DNA of 64,000 bases, from positions 1 through 64,000 of the forward strand of contig JBCBZW010000017.1 of NCBI GenBank assembly GCA_039815145.1, given 5' to 3'. The translations under genes were made by a program, and so were the position numbers. This document shows, one piece after another, positions 8,298 to 18,322 of this stretch. Origin of the DNA: Pseudomonadota bacterium. Lineage in GTDB: Bacteria; Pseudomonadota; Gammaproteobacteria; Steroidobacterales; JBCBZW01. The notes under the pieces were generated by a model. That model saw only the letters and a program-made list of their open reading frames with translations, made no database searches and was not told where the DNA came from. The stretch's first letter is position 1, and each line of letters begins with the position of its first letter.

Positions 8298-9820
8298 GTA
8301 GCACGCACACCCCTTCGCGGGCCCATCCGCGACTGAGCGAACTGCTCGCGATGCCCGTGGCAGAGAAGGCGAACGTGCGCGTTAGCGCGATTGCTCTCGA
8401 TAGCCGCCAGGTGCGACCAGGGGGGCTGTTTCTGGCCTGCCGAGGCGTCTCCGGTGTGCACGGCCTCGACTACCTCGCGCAAGCGCTCGAGAACGGTGCG
8501 GTCGCGGTGGCCTTCGAGCCCGATGGGGCGTCGCCCGCGACCTCCTCCGTGTCCGTGCCGATGATCGCCGTGCCAAAGCTGCGATCGCGGCTCGGGCAGA
8601 TCGCCGATCGCTTCTACGGCGAACCGTCGGCGGCCCTGCGCGTGGTGGGGGTGACGGGTACCAATGGCAAATCCACGGTCGCCTGGTGGCTGGCGAACGC
8701 CGCCGAGCGCCTCGCTATGCCGACGGCATTCCTCGGCACCTTGGGGTCGGGTCGTCCGCCGGGCCTCGAGGCCGGTGCGTTGACGACGCCCGACGTGCTC
8801 GCGGTGCACGAGTTCCTGGCAGCGGCGCGAGAGCAGGAGCCGACCCTCGATGGGGTGGCGATGGAGGTGTCCTCGCACGCCCTCGATCAGGGCCGGGTGG
8901 ACGCGGTGCGCTTCGACGGCGCGATCTTCACCAACCTCTCCCGCGACCATCTGGACTATCACGCGGACATGGAGGCCTACGCTGCCGCTAAGGCGCGACT
9001 GTTCGCCGAGCATCGTCCTCGCCTGGCCGTGGTCAACGTGGATGACGCGGTGGGGCGTCGTTTCGCGGCGGGCCCCGGCGCCGCAGCCGAGACGCTCTAC
9101 ACGGTGGGCACCCAGGCGCCGCCGCAATCGGCCGTCGTCGGCCGTCACCTGCAGATCGACGCCATCGAGCAGAGTGGCGAGGGCGTGCGGATCCGCCTGG
9201 GCGGCGAGTTCGCTGGCGCTGAGTTGACCTTGTCGGCGATCGGTCGCTTCAACGCCTACAACGCGCTGGAAGTGCTCGCCGTGCTGCTCGATCGGGGTGT
9301 CGATTTCGACGCCGCCGCCTCCGTGCTCGCGCAGTGTCCGCCACCGCCGGGGCGGATGCAGCAGGTGGGTGGGGCGTCCCAGCCTCTGGTGGTGATCGAC
9401 TACGCGCACACCCCCGACTCTCTTCGCGAGTCCCTGGCGACCTTGCGCGAGGTCACGGCCGGCCAGCTGATCTGCGTCTTCGGTTGCGGCGGCGATCGCG
9501 ATCGTGGCAAGCGGCCGTTGATGGCGCAGGCGGCCGAGGCCGGGGCGGATCGACTCATCGTGACCGACGACAATCCGCGCACGGAGGATCCTGCGCAGAT
9601 CGTCGCCGATATCCTCGCTGGCCTGCAGCGCCCGCACGATGCGCGGGTGGCGCACGATCGGCGCGAGGCGATTCGCCTCGCAGTCGGGGCCGCGGCCGCC
9701 GGCGACGTGGTGCTGGTCGCGGGCAAGGGGCACGAGGACTACCAGATTCGGGGAGTGCAACGCAGTCCCTTCAGCGATGCCGACGAAGCCCTGGCTGCGC
9801 TAAAGGAGTGCTGCCTGTGA
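8294..9820 (+). CDS. murE: UDP-MurNAc-tripeptide synthetase MurE (meso-diaminopimelate adding)
   Basis: MurE adds the third residue of the murein stem peptide to UDP-MurNAc-L-Ala-D-Glu. The 508-aa product shows the Mur ligase P-loop GVTGTNGKSTVAWWL, the central-domain segment MEVSSHALDQGR, FTNLSRDHLDYH, and the C-terminal DDNPRTEDP. The DNPR motif marks meso-diaminopimelate rather than lysine specificity, as expected in a Gram-negative. Start is GTG in a GTGA overlap with ftsI, and the stop overlaps murF the same way. An extended open frame upstream lies inside ftsI and is not used. Confidence 0.96.
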   Translation: MSSTHTPSRAHPRLSELLAMPVAEKANVRVSAIALDSRQVRPGGLFLACRGVSGVHGLDYLAQALENGAVAVAFEPDGASPATSSVSVPMIAVPKLRSRLGQIADRFYGEPSAALRVVGVTGTNGKSTVAWWLANAAERLAMPTAFLGTLGSGRPPGLEAGALTTPDVLAVHEFLAAAREQEPTLDGVAMEVSSHALDQGRVDAVRFDGAIFTNLSRDHLDYHADMEAYAAAKARLFAEHRPRLAVVNVDDAVGRRFAAGPGAAAETLYTVGTQAPPQSAVVGRHLQIDAIEQSGEGVRIRLGGEFAGAELTLSAIGRFNAYNALEVLAVLLDRGVDFDAAASVLAQCPPPPGRMQQVGGASQPLVVIDYAHTPDSLRESLATLREVTAGQLICVFGCGGDRDRGKRPLMAQAAEAGADRLIVTDDNPRTEDPAQIVADILAGLQRPHDARVAHDRREAIRLAVGAAAAGDVVLVAGKGHEDYQIRGVQRSPFSDADEALAALKECCL

Positions 9821-11199
9821 TCAATGGCGCTCTCAGCGAATTCGCAGCAGCCATGGCCGCCGAGGTCTACGGCGGCGATACGCGCTTTCAGGGCTTGTCG
9901 ACGGATACGCGCAAGGTGGCGGCCGGGCAGCTCTTCGTCGCCCTGCGCGGCCCTCGCTTCGACGGTCATCAGTTCGTCGGCGCCGCCGTCGCCGCCGGCG
10001 CGGCCGCGGTGGTGGTGGAGCAGCCGATCGCCGATCTCGGTGTGCCCCAGTTGATCGTCAGCGATGCCTACCAGGCCCTCGGCACCTTCACCCGCTTCTG
10101 GCGGCAGAAGCTGGGGACGCCACTGGTGGCCGTCACGGGCAGTAACGGTAAGACCACGGTCAAGAACATGCTGGCGGCCATCCTGCGCCAGGACTACGAG
10201 GTGCTCGCCACCGACGGCAACTACAACAACGAGGTGGGCGTCCCTCTGACACTGGCGCGCCTCTCGTCGGATCATCAACAGGCGGTGGTCGAGGTGGGGT
10301 GCAGTCGCCGGGGAGATATCGCCTATCTTGCAAGCTTGGTGCGCCCCGATGTCGCGGTGGTCACCAATGCCGCATCGGCGCACCTTGAGGGTCTCGGGGA
10401 TGTCGCCGGTGTGGCCCGCGAGAAGGGCGCCCTCTACGAGGGGCTCTCCGATCGCGGCTGGGCCGTGCTCAACGTGGACGATGGGCAGGCCGACTACTGG
10501 CGCAGCATCATCCGTGAGCGCCGCGTGGTGAGCTTTGGCTTCAGCGAGCAAGCCGACGTGCGCGTCGAGAACTACCGCGAGTCGGCGCACGGCGGCGGTG
10601 GCGCCTTCCAACTGGCCAGCGCCCACGGACAGATCGATATCGAGCTCCCCCTGGGCGGGCGGCACAACGCGATGAACGCGGCTGCGGCTGCGGCAGCCGC
10701 CTTGATCTGCGGCTCCACGGCGGAGGCTCTGGCGCCTGGACTGGCTACGGTGGTGCCCGAAGCGGGGCGCCAGCAGCTGCGCACCTTCGCCCGCGACATC
10801 CGTGTGATCGACGACTCCTACAACGCCAACCCAGCGTCCCTGGCTGCCGCCATCGACTACGCGGCCACCCAACCGGGGAGTACCTGGCTGGCTGTCGGTG
10901 GCATGGGCGAACTCGGTGAGGGGTCTGAGCAGGCGCACCACGACGCCGGCAAGTACGCCGTATCGGCGGGCGTAGAACGCATTTTCGCCGTCGGGGAGTT
11001 GTCGTTGCCCTTGGTCGAGGGCGCGCGCGCGGCGGGCCTCGACGCCGCCCATCACTTCGGCCAGCACGTCCAGGCCCTGGCCGCGCTGATCGAGGGGCTC
11101 GAGCCGGGCGTCACCTTACTCGTGAAGGGCTCGCGGAGCGCCGCCATGGAGCGCGTGGCCAAGGGTGTGATGGCCCATCTGCAGCGGGAGGGTAGCTAG
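9817..11199 (+). CDS. murF: UDP-MurNAc-tripeptide--D-alanyl-D-alanine ligase MurF
   Basis: MurF attaches D-Ala-D-Ala to complete the UDP-MurNAc-pentapeptide. The 460-aa product has the N-terminal substrate domain (GLSTDTRKVAAGQLFVALRG), P-loop VTGSNGKTTVKNMLA, TDGNYNNEVGVPLTL, the central VVEVGCSRRGDIAYL, and C-terminal DDSYNANPASLAAAIDY and GGMGELGEGS. Many family members have an MGA(N/R) motif where this one has VGCSR. It begins with GTG overlapping the murE stop. mraY starts on the next base after its stop. Confidence 0.96.
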   Translation: MINGALSEFAAAMAAEVYGGDTRFQGLSTDTRKVAAGQLFVALRGPRFDGHQFVGAAVAAGAAAVVVEQPIADLGVPQLIVSDAYQALGTFTRFWRQKLGTPLVAVTGSNGKTTVKNMLAAILRQDYEVLATDGNYNNEVGVPLTLARLSSDHQQAVVEVGCSRRGDIAYLASLVRPDVAVVTNAASAHLEGLGDVAGVAREKGALYEGLSDRGWAVLNVDDGQADYWRSIIRERRVVSFGFSEQADVRVENYRESAHGGGGAFQLASAHGQIDIELPLGGRHNAMNAAAAAAAALICGSTAEALAPGLATVVPEAGRQQLRTFARDIRVIDDSYNANPASLAAAIDYAATQPGSTWLAVGGMGELGEGSEQAHHDAGKYAVSAGVERIFAVGELSLPLVEGARAAGLDAAHHFGQHVQALAALIEGLEPGVTLLVKGSRSAAMERVAKGVMAHLQREGS

Positions 11200-12285
11200 G
11201 TGCTGTTGTTGCTTACCGAACAACTCCGAGAGCTGTACTCGGGTTTTAACGTCTTCAGCTACCTCACCCTGCGCGCGATTCTGGCCGCGATCACCGCGCT
11301 CGCCATCTCCTTGCTGGTGGGGCCGGCGATGATTCGTCGCCTGTCCTTCCATCAGATCGGTCAGCCGATTCGGGAGAGTGGGCCGAGCTCGCATTTTGAC
11401 AAGGCGGGCACGCCGACCATGGGCGGCACGCTCATCCTGGTCGCGACCTTGCTCACCACCTTGCTCTGGGCGGATCCGCGCAACCGCTTCGTGTGGGTGG
11501 CCGTTGGCGTGACCGTCGCCTTCGGCGTGATCGGCTTCGTCGATGACTACCGTAAGTTGGTGTTGCGCGACAGCGCGGGCCTGGCCGCGCGCTGGAAGTA
11601 CCTCTGGCAGTCCGTCGCCGGTTTGATCGCAGCCTTCGCGCTGTTCTTCTCCGCGCAGGATCCTGCGGTCGAGCACGCGCTGCTGATCCCTTACCTCAAG
11701 GACATCTACCTGCCCTTGGGCGGGCTGTACGTGGTGCTCGCGTACTTCGTCATCGTCGGTACCAGCAACGCGGTGAACTTGACGGATGGCCTCGACGGCC
11801 TGGCGATCATGCCCGCCGTGATGGTGGCCGGCGCCCTCGGCGTGTTCGCGTACGTCACCGGCAACTTCAACTTCTCCGAATACCTCGGCATCCCCTTCGT
11901 CCGCGGCGTTGGCGAGCTCTTCGTCTTCTGCGCTGCCCTGAGCGGAGCTGGCCTGGGATTTCTGTGGTTCAACACCTACCCCGCGCAGGTATTCATGGGA
12001 GATGTCGGCGCGTTGGCGATCGGCGCTGCCCTCGGTGCAGTGGCCGTGATGGTGCGTCAGGAACTCATCCTGGTGGTCATGGGCGGCGTGTTCGTGATGG
12101 AGGCGGTGTCGGTGATCCTGCAGGTGAGCTCCTTCCGGCTCACGGGTAAGCGGATCTTTCGCATGGCGCCGTTGCACCACCACTTCGAGCTGAAGGGGTG
12201 GGCGGAGCCTAAGGTGATCGTTCGGTTTTGGATCATCAACGTCGTGCTAGTGTTGGTTGGGCTCGCGAGCCTGAAGATTCGTTGA
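11200..12285 (+). CDS. mraY: Phospho-N-acetylmuramoyl-pentapeptide transferase MraY
   Basis: The integral membrane enzyme that transfers phospho-MurNAc-pentapeptide to undecaprenyl phosphate to give lipid I. At 361 aa with about ten hydrophobic helices it matches the family. Diagnostic motifs are [10 protein letters not shown], the DDY motif [35 protein letters not shown], and the histidine-rich [12 protein letters not shown]. The GTG start directly abuts the murF stop, with GGGAGGG just upstream as ribosome site. Confidence 0.97.
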   Translation: MLLLLTEQLRELYSGFNVFSYLTLRAILAAITALAISLLVGPAMIRRLSFHQIGQPIRESGPSSHFDKAGTPTMGGTLILVATLLTTLLWADPRNRFVWVAVGVTVAFGVIGFVDDYRKLVLRDSAGLAARWKYLWQSVAGLIAAFALFFSAQDPAVEHALLIPYLKDIYLPLGGLYVVLAYFVIVGTSNAVNLTDGLDGLAIMPAVMVAGALGVFAYVTGNFNFSEYLGIPFVRGVGELFVFCAALSGAGLGFLWFNTYPAQVFMGDVGALAIGAALGAVAVMVRQELILVVMGGVFVMEAVSVILQVSSFRLTGKRIFRMAPLHHHFELKGWAEPKVIVRFWIINVVLVLVGLASLKIR

Positions 12286-12308
12286 TGATGGGAGTAGCAG
12301 AGGAGCAC

Positions 12309-13679
12309 ATGGTGCAGCCGCCTGGTGAACAAGCAGATCGCGCCCACGCTTTGGTGCTAGGCCTCGGCGTGACCGGTGTCTCCTGCGTGCGTCATCTGCT
12401 GCAGGCAGGTCACCGTGTGACGGCGATGGACAGTCGTCGGGACCCGCCGGGGCGTGCATCGGTGCAGGCCTTGGCGCGCGAAGTGCCGGGCGGTGACCTG
12501 ACCGTGGTCCTTGGCCAGTTCGATGAGCGATACCTCCACGCTGCGGACCAGTTGGTGGTCTCGCCGGGCATCGCCCTCACGGAGGCGATCGTGCAGGGCG
12601 CGGTCGCCCAGGGGGTGGAGGTGCTGGGCGACATCGAGCTGTTCGCCCGCGCCGTCGGCGACCGCGAGATGGTCGCGATCACCGGCACCAACGGTAAGAG
12701 CACCACCACCATGCTGGTGGACGAGATGCTGCGCGGTAGTGGGCGCGCCAGCGTGGCCGCCGGCAACATCGGCCTGCCCGCCCTGGAGGTGCTGGAAGCG
12801 CCTGACGGCCAGACCGTGGTACTGGAGCTGTCGAGCTTCCAGCTGGAACGCACGAATTCCCTCACCCCCCGCGTGGCGGCACTCCTGAACGTGAGCGAGG
12901 ACCACCTCGATCAGCACCTGAGCTTCGAAGACTACGCGGCGGCCAAGGCGCGGGTGTTTCGAGGAGCCGACGTGGCGGTCATCAACGCGGACGCCGCCCA
13001 GCTCGGGGGCGTGTTGCCGCCGCCGGACCTCACCCGCCTCACCTTCAGCGTCGACGTGCCGACGGCTGACTTCGGCGTGATCGACTGCGCCGGTCGGCGC
13101 TGGCTCGCCCGCGGCGGTACGCCCTTGCTGCAGGTCGACGACATGCGCCTGGTCGGCCGCCACAACCTCGCCAACGCCCTCGCTGCGCTGGCCTGCGTGG
13201 AGGCGATGCTCGGTGAGATTCCCGCGGGTGCCTTGGAGGCGCTGGCGGGCTACGCCGGATTGCCCCATCGCATGCAACACGTGCGCGACCGCGCGGGCGT
13301 GCGGTGGATAGACGATTCCAAGGCGACCAATCCCGGCGCCACCATCGCCGCCGTCGCCGGCCTCGATGCCCCGCTCGTGCTGATCGCCGGCGGCTTAGGC
13401 AAAGGCGCGGACTTCGCGCCCCTCGCCAGCGCCTTAGCGGACCGCGCGCGGGCTGTGGTGGTCATCGGCCAGGATGCCCCTCGCCTAATGGCAGCGTTGC
13501 CAAGCGAAATCGCCGTACACGAGGCGCGCGACCTCGAGCACGCCGTGCAGCAGGCCGACGCGTTGGCCGAGGCCGGCGACATCGTATTGCTGTCGCCGGC
13601 GTGCGCCAGCCAGGACATGTTCCGCAACTATCAGCATCGAGGTGAGGTGTTCACCCGCTGTGTGGAGGCCCTCGAATGA
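12309..13679 (+). CDS. murD: UDP-MurNAc-L-alanine--D-glutamate ligase MurD
   Basis: MurD adds D-Glu to UDP-MurNAc-L-Ala. The 456-aa product has an N-terminal Rossmann-like UDP domain (LVLGLGVTGVSCVRHLL), SPGIALTEAIVQGA, P-loop ITGTNGKSTTTMLV, LELSSFQLE, NVSEDHLDQH, and the C-terminal WIDDSKATNPGATIAA and LLSPACASQDMFRNYQHRGEVF. Possible starts are ATG at 12285 (overlapping the mraY stop), 12288 and 12309. I prefer 12309 because AGAGGAG (12299-12305) precedes it, although the 3-nt spacing is short, and because it gives a normal N-terminal length. The stop overlaps ftsW (ATGA). Confidence 0.95.
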   Translation: MVQPPGEQADRAHALVLGLGVTGVSCVRHLLQAGHRVTAMDSRRDPPGRASVQALAREVPGGDLTVVLGQFDERYLHAADQLVVSPGIALTEAIVQGAVAQGVEVLGDIELFARAVGDREMVAITGTNGKSTTTMLVDEMLRGSGRASVAAGNIGLPALEVLEAPDGQTVVLELSSFQLERTNSLTPRVAALLNVSEDHLDQHLSFEDYAAAKARVFRGADVAVINADAAQLGGVLPPPDLTRLTFSVDVPTADFGVIDCAGRRWLARGGTPLLQVDDMRLVGRHNLANALAALACVEAMLGEIPAGALEALAGYAGLPHRMQHVRDRAGVRWIDDSKATNPGATIAAVAGLDAPLVLIAGGLGKGADFAPLASALADRARAVVVIGQDAPRLMAALPSEIAVHEARDLEHAVQQADALAEAGDIVLLSPACASQDMFRNYQHRGEVFTRCVEALE

Positions 13680-14848
13680 GCCGCGCCGCCACCCAGTCGA
13701 CATCTCGCGCGCAGCTGTTCGTGCTCGATCCCACCTTGCTCGCCGCCTGTGCGGCGCTGTTGCTGATCGGGCTCACGGTGGTGGCGAGCGCGTCGGTGGC
13801 GCTGTCGGAAGAGACTCGCGGCTGGCCGGCCTACTTTCTGATGCGCCAATCGGCCTATGCCGTGATGGGCCTGGTGCTGGCGGCGGTCGCCTTTCGCGTT
13901 CCAACGCAGCTCTGGGAGCGCTTCGGGTTCCTGTTGGCGCTCGCCGCGCTCGGCCTGCTGGTGGCTGTGTTGCTGGAGGGCGTCGGCACGTCGGTCAACG
14001 GCAGCTCGCGCTGGATCGACTTCGGCCCCGCGCGTATGCAGGTGTCCGAGCCTGCGCGGCTGGCCCTGCTGATGTACCTCGCCGGCTACGCCGTACGCCA
14101 TCGCGATGCCCTGGAAGCCAACATGGCGGCCTTCATTCGACCGCTGCTGGTGGTGTGCGTGGCGTGCGCGCTGCTATTGATGGAGCCGGATTTCGGTGCC
14201 GCCAGCGTGTTGTTGGCGAGCAGCCTCGGGCTGCTGTTCGTGAGCGGCGTGTGCCTGCGCAATTTCTCCGTGGTGGCGGTGGTGGCCACGGGGGTGTTGG
14301 CCGCGCTCGCCGTGTCCTCGCCCTATCGTTTACGCCGGATCATCTCGTACTTGAACCCCTGGGATGATCCCTACGACTCGGACTTCCAGCTGATCCAATC
14401 GCTGATCGCGGTGGGGCGTGGCGAGTGGTTCGGCGTCGGCCTCGGCAACGGCGTGCAGAAGCTGTTCTACCTGCCCGAGGCACACACGGACTTCGTGTTC
14501 GCCGTGCTCGCCGAAGAGCTGGGCCTGCTGGGGGTGGCGGTGACCCTGGCGCTGTACGGGGCGTTGATCGTGCGCGGCCTCGAGATCGGCCGCCGCGCCG
14601 CGCAGAAAAACCTCGACTACCAGGCGATGCTGGCGAGCGGTATCACCATCTGGCTCGGCCTGCAGTGCGTGATCAACGTGGGGGTCACCCTCGGCGTGCT
14701 GCCCACCAAGGGCCTCACCCTGCCGCTGTTGAGCTACGGCGGCAGCAGCCTGCTGATGACCATGATCGCGCTGGGAATTCTGCAGCGCGTGCACCATGAG
14801 ACGAGCCTTGCGAAGGCGCCGACGAAAAAGGGCGGTGCGCGCGCGTGA
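13676..14848 (+). CDS. ftsW: Septal peptidoglycan glycosyltransferase FtsW
   Basis: A SEDS-family lipid II polymerase that works with FtsI at the septum. The 390-aa product has about ten hydrophobic helices. It carries SEDS signatures GSSRWIDFGPARMQVSEPARLALL, where the Asp of WIDFG is the usual Trp-x-x-x-Gly region, MEPDFGAASVLL, YLNPWDDPYDSDFQLIQSLIAVGRG, LPEAHTDFVFAVLAEELG, and GLTLPLLSYGGSSLL. The start overlaps murD (ATGA) and the stop overlaps the murG GTG (GTGA). Confidence 0.96.
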   Translation: MSRAATQSTSRAQLFVLDPTLLAACAALLLIGLTVVASASVALSEETRGWPAYFLMRQSAYAVMGLVLAAVAFRVPTQLWERFGFLLALAALGLLVAVLLEGVGTSVNGSSRWIDFGPARMQVSEPARLALLMYLAGYAVRHRDALEANMAAFIRPLLVVCVACALLLMEPDFGAASVLLASSLGLLFVSGVCLRNFSVVAVVATGVLAALAVSSPYRLRRIISYLNPWDDPYDSDFQLIQSLIAVGRGEWFGVGLGNGVQKLFYLPEAHTDFVFAVLAEELGLLGVAVTLALYGALIVRGLEIGRRAAQKNLDYQAMLASGITIWLGLQCVINVGVTLGVLPTKGLTLPLLSYGGSSLLMTMIALGILQRVHHETSLAKAPTKKGGARA

Positions 14849-15978
14849 ATGATGTCGCTCACAACGACGGCAGCAGCGAGCAGGGCGGGCGGCGCGTGAT
14901 GATCATGGCCGGTGGCACGGGCGGGCATGTCTACCCGGCGCTCGCCGTCGCCAACTGGTTGCGTGAGCATCGCCATGAAGTGGTGTGGCTGGGCACGCGC
15001 GCCGGCATCGAGGCGCGCGTCGTGCCTGCAGCGGGATTCCCCATCGAATGGGTGCACGTGAGCGGGTTGCGCGGGAAATCGCTGTCCACCTGGCTCACCG
15101 CCCCGGTGCGCCTGGTGCGCGCGTTGCTCGAGGCCTGGTCGGCGGTACGTCGACGCCGGCCCCACGTGGTGCTCGGCATGGGCGGATTCGTCACCGGACC
15201 CGGTGGTGTGGCGGCCTGGCTCTTGCGCATCCCCCTGTTGGTGCACGAGCAAAACGCGATCGCCGGGCTCAGCAACCGCCTGCTGGCACACGTGGCGATG
15301 CAGGCCTTCGAGGCCTTTCCCGGGAGTTTCAAGCCTGCCCGTGCGGCCCAACTGCTCGGCAACCCGGTGCGTGATGACATCGAGGCCCTGGCGCCCCCGG
15401 GCGAGCGCCTCGCTGGTCGTGCGAACCCGCGACGCATGCTCGTACTGGGCGGGAGCCTCGGCGCCCGCACCCTCAACCTGATGGTGCCCGCCGCCCTGGC
15501 GCTGCTGCCGCCCGAGCGGCGACCCCTCGTGCGACATCAGAGCGGCGCCCGTGGGCTCGAGCAGGCGCAAGCGGCGTACGCGGAGCACGCCGTCGACGGG
15601 GAGGTCACGCCCTTCATCGAGGACATGGCCGAGGCTTACGGCTGGGCAGATCTGGTGCTGTGTCGCGCCGGCGCGTTGACCATCGCCGAGGTCACCGCCA
15701 CCGGTGTGGCCGCCATTCTGGTGCCCTACCCCTTCGCCGTGGACGATCACCAGGCGCACAACGGTCGCGCCATGGTGGATGCCGGTGCGGCCCTGATGGT
15801 GCGCGACGATGCGGTGGACGGGCCGTCCCTGGCCAAGCTCCTAGGGGAGTTGTTCGCCGATCCACAGCGCCTCGAGCAGATGGCTGAACGCTCACGCGCC
15901 CTGGCCTATCGCGGCGCGACGCGCGCCCTGGCCATGGCCTGCGTTGACGCCGCCGAACGACGGGGGGTTGCCGCATGA
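14845..15978 (+). CDS. murG: UDP-GlcNAc--undecaprenyl-pyrophosphoryl-MurNAc-pentapeptide transferase MurG
   Basis: A GT-B glycosyltransferase on the inner face of the membrane that converts lipid I to lipid II. The 377-aa product has [14 protein letters not shown] at the N-terminus, [47 protein letters not shown], then [12 protein letters not shown] and the donor-site [34 protein letters not shown]. The GTG start overlaps the ftsW stop. Length and motifs are normal. Confidence 0.97.
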   Translation: MNDVAHNDGSSEQGGRRVMIMAGGTGGHVYPALAVANWLREHRHEVVWLGTRAGIEARVVPAAGFPIEWVHVSGLRGKSLSTWLTAPVRLVRALLEAWSAVRRRRPHVVLGMGGFVTGPGGVAAWLLRIPLLVHEQNAIAGLSNRLLAHVAMQAFEAFPGSFKPARAAQLLGNPVRDDIEALAPPGERLAGRANPRRMLVLGGSLGARTLNLMVPAALALLPPERRPLVRHQSGARGLEQAQAAYAEHAVDGEVTPFIEDMAEAYGWADLVLCRAGALTIAEVTATGVAAILVPYPFAVDDHQAHNGRAMVDAGAALMVRDDAVDGPSLAKLLGELFADPQRLEQMAERSRALAYRGATRALAMACVDAAERRGVAA

Positions 15979-17387
15979 CCCTCGATCGCATGCGCCGCAT
16001 CGAGCGAATTCACTTCGTAGGCCTTGGCGGCGCCGGCATGAGCGGCATCGCCGAGGTGCTCCTGAACCTCGGCTATCAGGTGCAGGGCAGCGATCTGCGC
16101 GAGAGCGCGAACACCGCTCGCCTGCGCTCGCTCGGGGCGACGGTGCAGATCGGCGGGCATCAGGCCGAGCACATCGGCGGCGCGAACGTGGTGGTCGTCT
16201 CGAGCGCGGTGAGTGACGACAACGTCGAGGTACTGGCGGCGCAAGCGGCACGGGTGCCGGTGGTGCCCCGCGCCGAGATGCTGGCCGAGCTGATGCGTTT
16301 TCGCCACGGCATCGCCGTCGCCGGCACGCACGGCAAGACCACCACCACCAGCCTGATCGCAAGCGTGCTCGCCGAGGGGCAGCTCGACCCCACCTTCGTC
16401 ATCGGTGGGCGGCTCAACAGCTCCGGCACCCACGCGCGCCTCGGCGGCGGTCGCTACCTGGTGGCGGAGGCCGACGAGAGCGACGGGTCGTTTCTCATGC
16501 TGCAGCCGATGATCAGCGTCATCACGAACATCGACAACGATCACCTGGACACCTACGGCGGCGACATGTCGCGCGTCCACGGCGCCTTCCGCGACTTTGC
16601 CCATAACCTGCCCTTCTACGGCCTGGTGGTGGCGTGCGCGGATGATCCCGGCGTGCGCGCGGTGCTCGGTGAACTCAACCGACCCTTGCTCACCTACGGC
16701 CTCGGTGAGGACGTGGACCTGCGCGCCAGTGACCTGGAGGCCGACGGCATGGTCAGTCGCTTCCAGGTGCATAGCGCGGCGGGCTCCGCCGCCTTCGAGG
16801 TGGCCCTTCCCGGCCTTCACAACGTGCGCAACGCCCTGGCCGCGATCGCCGTCGGCCGCGAGTTGGGCTGCGACGACGAGGCGATCCGTCGCGCCCTCGG
16901 CAGCTTTGCCGGTATCGGGCGCCGCTTTCAGCGCCGCGGCGAGGTGCGCACGCAGGCCGGTCGCGTGGAGCTGGTGGACGATTACGGCCATCACCCCACG
17001 GAGGTGGAAGCCACGCTGCAGGCCGCGCGCTCGGTGTTCCCCGATCGCCGCCTCGTCGCGTGCTTCCAGCCCCACCGTTACACGCGCACCCGCGATCTGA
17101 TGGATGACTTCGCTCGTGTGCTGTCCTCGACCGACGTCCTGCTGGTGCTCGAGGTGTACGCCGCGGGCGAATCGCCGATCCCCGGTGCCGATGGTCGGGC
17201 GATCGCCCGCGCCGTGCGCCAGCGCGGTCGCGTGGAGCCGGTATTCGTGGAGCGCGTGGAGGACCTGCCCTCGACGCTGCTGGGCGTGGTACAGGACGGC
17301 GACGTGGTGTTGACCTTGGGCGCGGGCACCGTTGGTGCGGTGGCCGAGGACCTGGTGCAACAGCTCGCGAGCGGGGAGGGCGCATGA
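15975..17387 (+). CDS. murC: UDP-N-acetylmuramate--L-alanine ligase MurC
   Basis: MurC adds the first amino acid, L-Ala, to UDP-MurNAc. The 470-aa product shows [30 protein letters not shown]-loop [41 protein letters not shown], and the C-terminal [15 protein letters not shown] with [12 protein letters not shown]. All are in family order. The start overlaps murG (ATGA) and the stop overlaps murB (ATGA). Confidence 0.97.
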   Translation: MTLDRMRRIERIHFVGLGGAGMSGIAEVLLNLGYQVQGSDLRESANTARLRSLGATVQIGGHQAEHIGGANVVVVSSAVSDDNVEVLAAQAARVPVVPRAEMLAELMRFRHGIAVAGTHGKTTTTSLIASVLAEGQLDPTFVIGGRLNSSGTHARLGGGRYLVAEADESDGSFLMLQPMISVITNIDNDHLDTYGGDMSRVHGAFRDFAHNLPFYGLVVACADDPGVRAVLGELNRPLLTYGLGEDVDLRASDLEADGMVSRFQVHSAAGSAAFEVALPGLHNVRNALAAIAVGRELGCDDEAIRRALGSFAGIGRRFQRRGEVRTQAGRVELVDDYGHHPTEVEATLQAARSVFPDRRLVACFQPHRYTRTRDLMDDFARVLSSTDVLLVLEVYAAGESPIPGADGRAIARAVRQRGRVEPVFVERVEDLPSTLLGVVQDGDVVLTLGAGTVGAVAEDLVQQLASGEGA

Positions 17388-18322
17388 TGGCCTTGCGGCG
17401 TACGCCCCCTGATTCCTCGTTCCCCGCCTGGGCCGAAGGCGTGCGCGGTGACCTCGCTCGCGATGAACCGATGGCGCGCCACACCAGTTGGCGCGTGGGT
17501 GGTCCAGCCGACTGGTTCTTCCGTCCGAGCGATCTGCAGGACCTCAGCGATCTGTTGGCTCGGCTACCGGTGGACGTACCCGTGACCTGGGTGGGTCTCG
17601 GCAGCAACCTGTTGGTGCGCGATGGGGGCTTGCGCGGCGTGGTCATCTCGCCGCGACCCGCCTTGACCGCCTTCGAGGAGCGAGCGGACGGCAGCCTGCG
17701 GGTGGGCGCCGGCATCGCCTGCGCGCGCATCGCCCGCCATGCGGCTCGCGCGGGGCAGGCACCGGCAGCGTTCTTTGCCGGCATCCCCGGCACCCTCGGT
17801 GGCGCCCTGGCGATGAATGCTGGCGCCTGGGGTGGTGAGACCTGGGACGTGGTTGTCGAGGTGGAAACCGTCGATCGTCAGGGTGTCTGTCACCGTCGCC
17901 CAGCGTCGGGCTACGAGGTTGCCTACCGCCATGTGGCCGGTCGGACCCATGACATCACCGCCGAGTGGTTTACCGCTGCCGTCCTGGCCTTTCCGCGGGA
18001 TAATGAAAGCGAAGATATTCGTTCGCTACTCGTTCGCCGCAAGCAAACCCAGCCGCTGGGGCAGCCCAGCTGCGGCTCTGTCTTCCGTAACCCGCCCGGC
18101 GATCACGCGGCGCGCTTGATCGAGGCGTGCGGACTGAAGGGCAAGCGCCTGGGCGGAGCGGAGGTGTCGACCAAGCACGCCAACTTCATCATCAATGCAG
18201 GTGGCGCGCTGGCGGCAGACATCGAAGCCCTGGTCGAGGAGGTGCGCAGCACCGTCGCGGATCGAATGGGCGTGTCGTTGATCGCCGAGGTGCGCATCGT
18301 GGGGGAGGCTTCATCGTCATGA
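17384..18322 (+). CDS. murB: UDP-N-acetylenolpyruvoylglucosamine reductase MurB
   Basis: A FAD/NADPH enzyme that reduces UDP-GlcNAc-enolpyruvate to UDP-MurNAc. The 312-aa product has the FAD-domain start [25 protein letters not shown]-like [39 protein letters not shown], and the C-terminal [20 protein letters not shown] and [12 protein letters not shown]. The SCGSVFRNP form, without the extra loop and domain of E. coli MurB, points to the type II class. It overlaps murC upstream and ddl downstream by 4 bp each. Confidence 0.95.
   Translation: MMALRRTPPDSSFPAWAEGVRGDLARDEPMARHTSWRVGGPADWFFRPSDLQDLSDLLARLPVDVPVTWVGLGSNLLVRDGGLRGVVISPRPALTAFEERADGSLRVGAGIACARIARHAARAGQAPAAFFAGIPGTLGGALAMNAGAWGGETWDVVVEVETVDRQGVCHRRPASGYEVAYRHVAGRTHDITAEWFTAAVLAFPRDNESEDIRSLLVRRKQTQPLGQPSCGSVFRNPPGDHAARLIEACGLKGKRLGGAEVSTKHANFIINAGGALAADIEALVEEVRSTVADRMGVSLIAEVRIVGEASSS

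Noticed and set aside
8144-11067. Long antisense open frames over murE and murF (about 538 and 442 codons)
   Set aside because: These are shadow frames of highly conserved mur genes in GC-rich sequence, with no family motifs.
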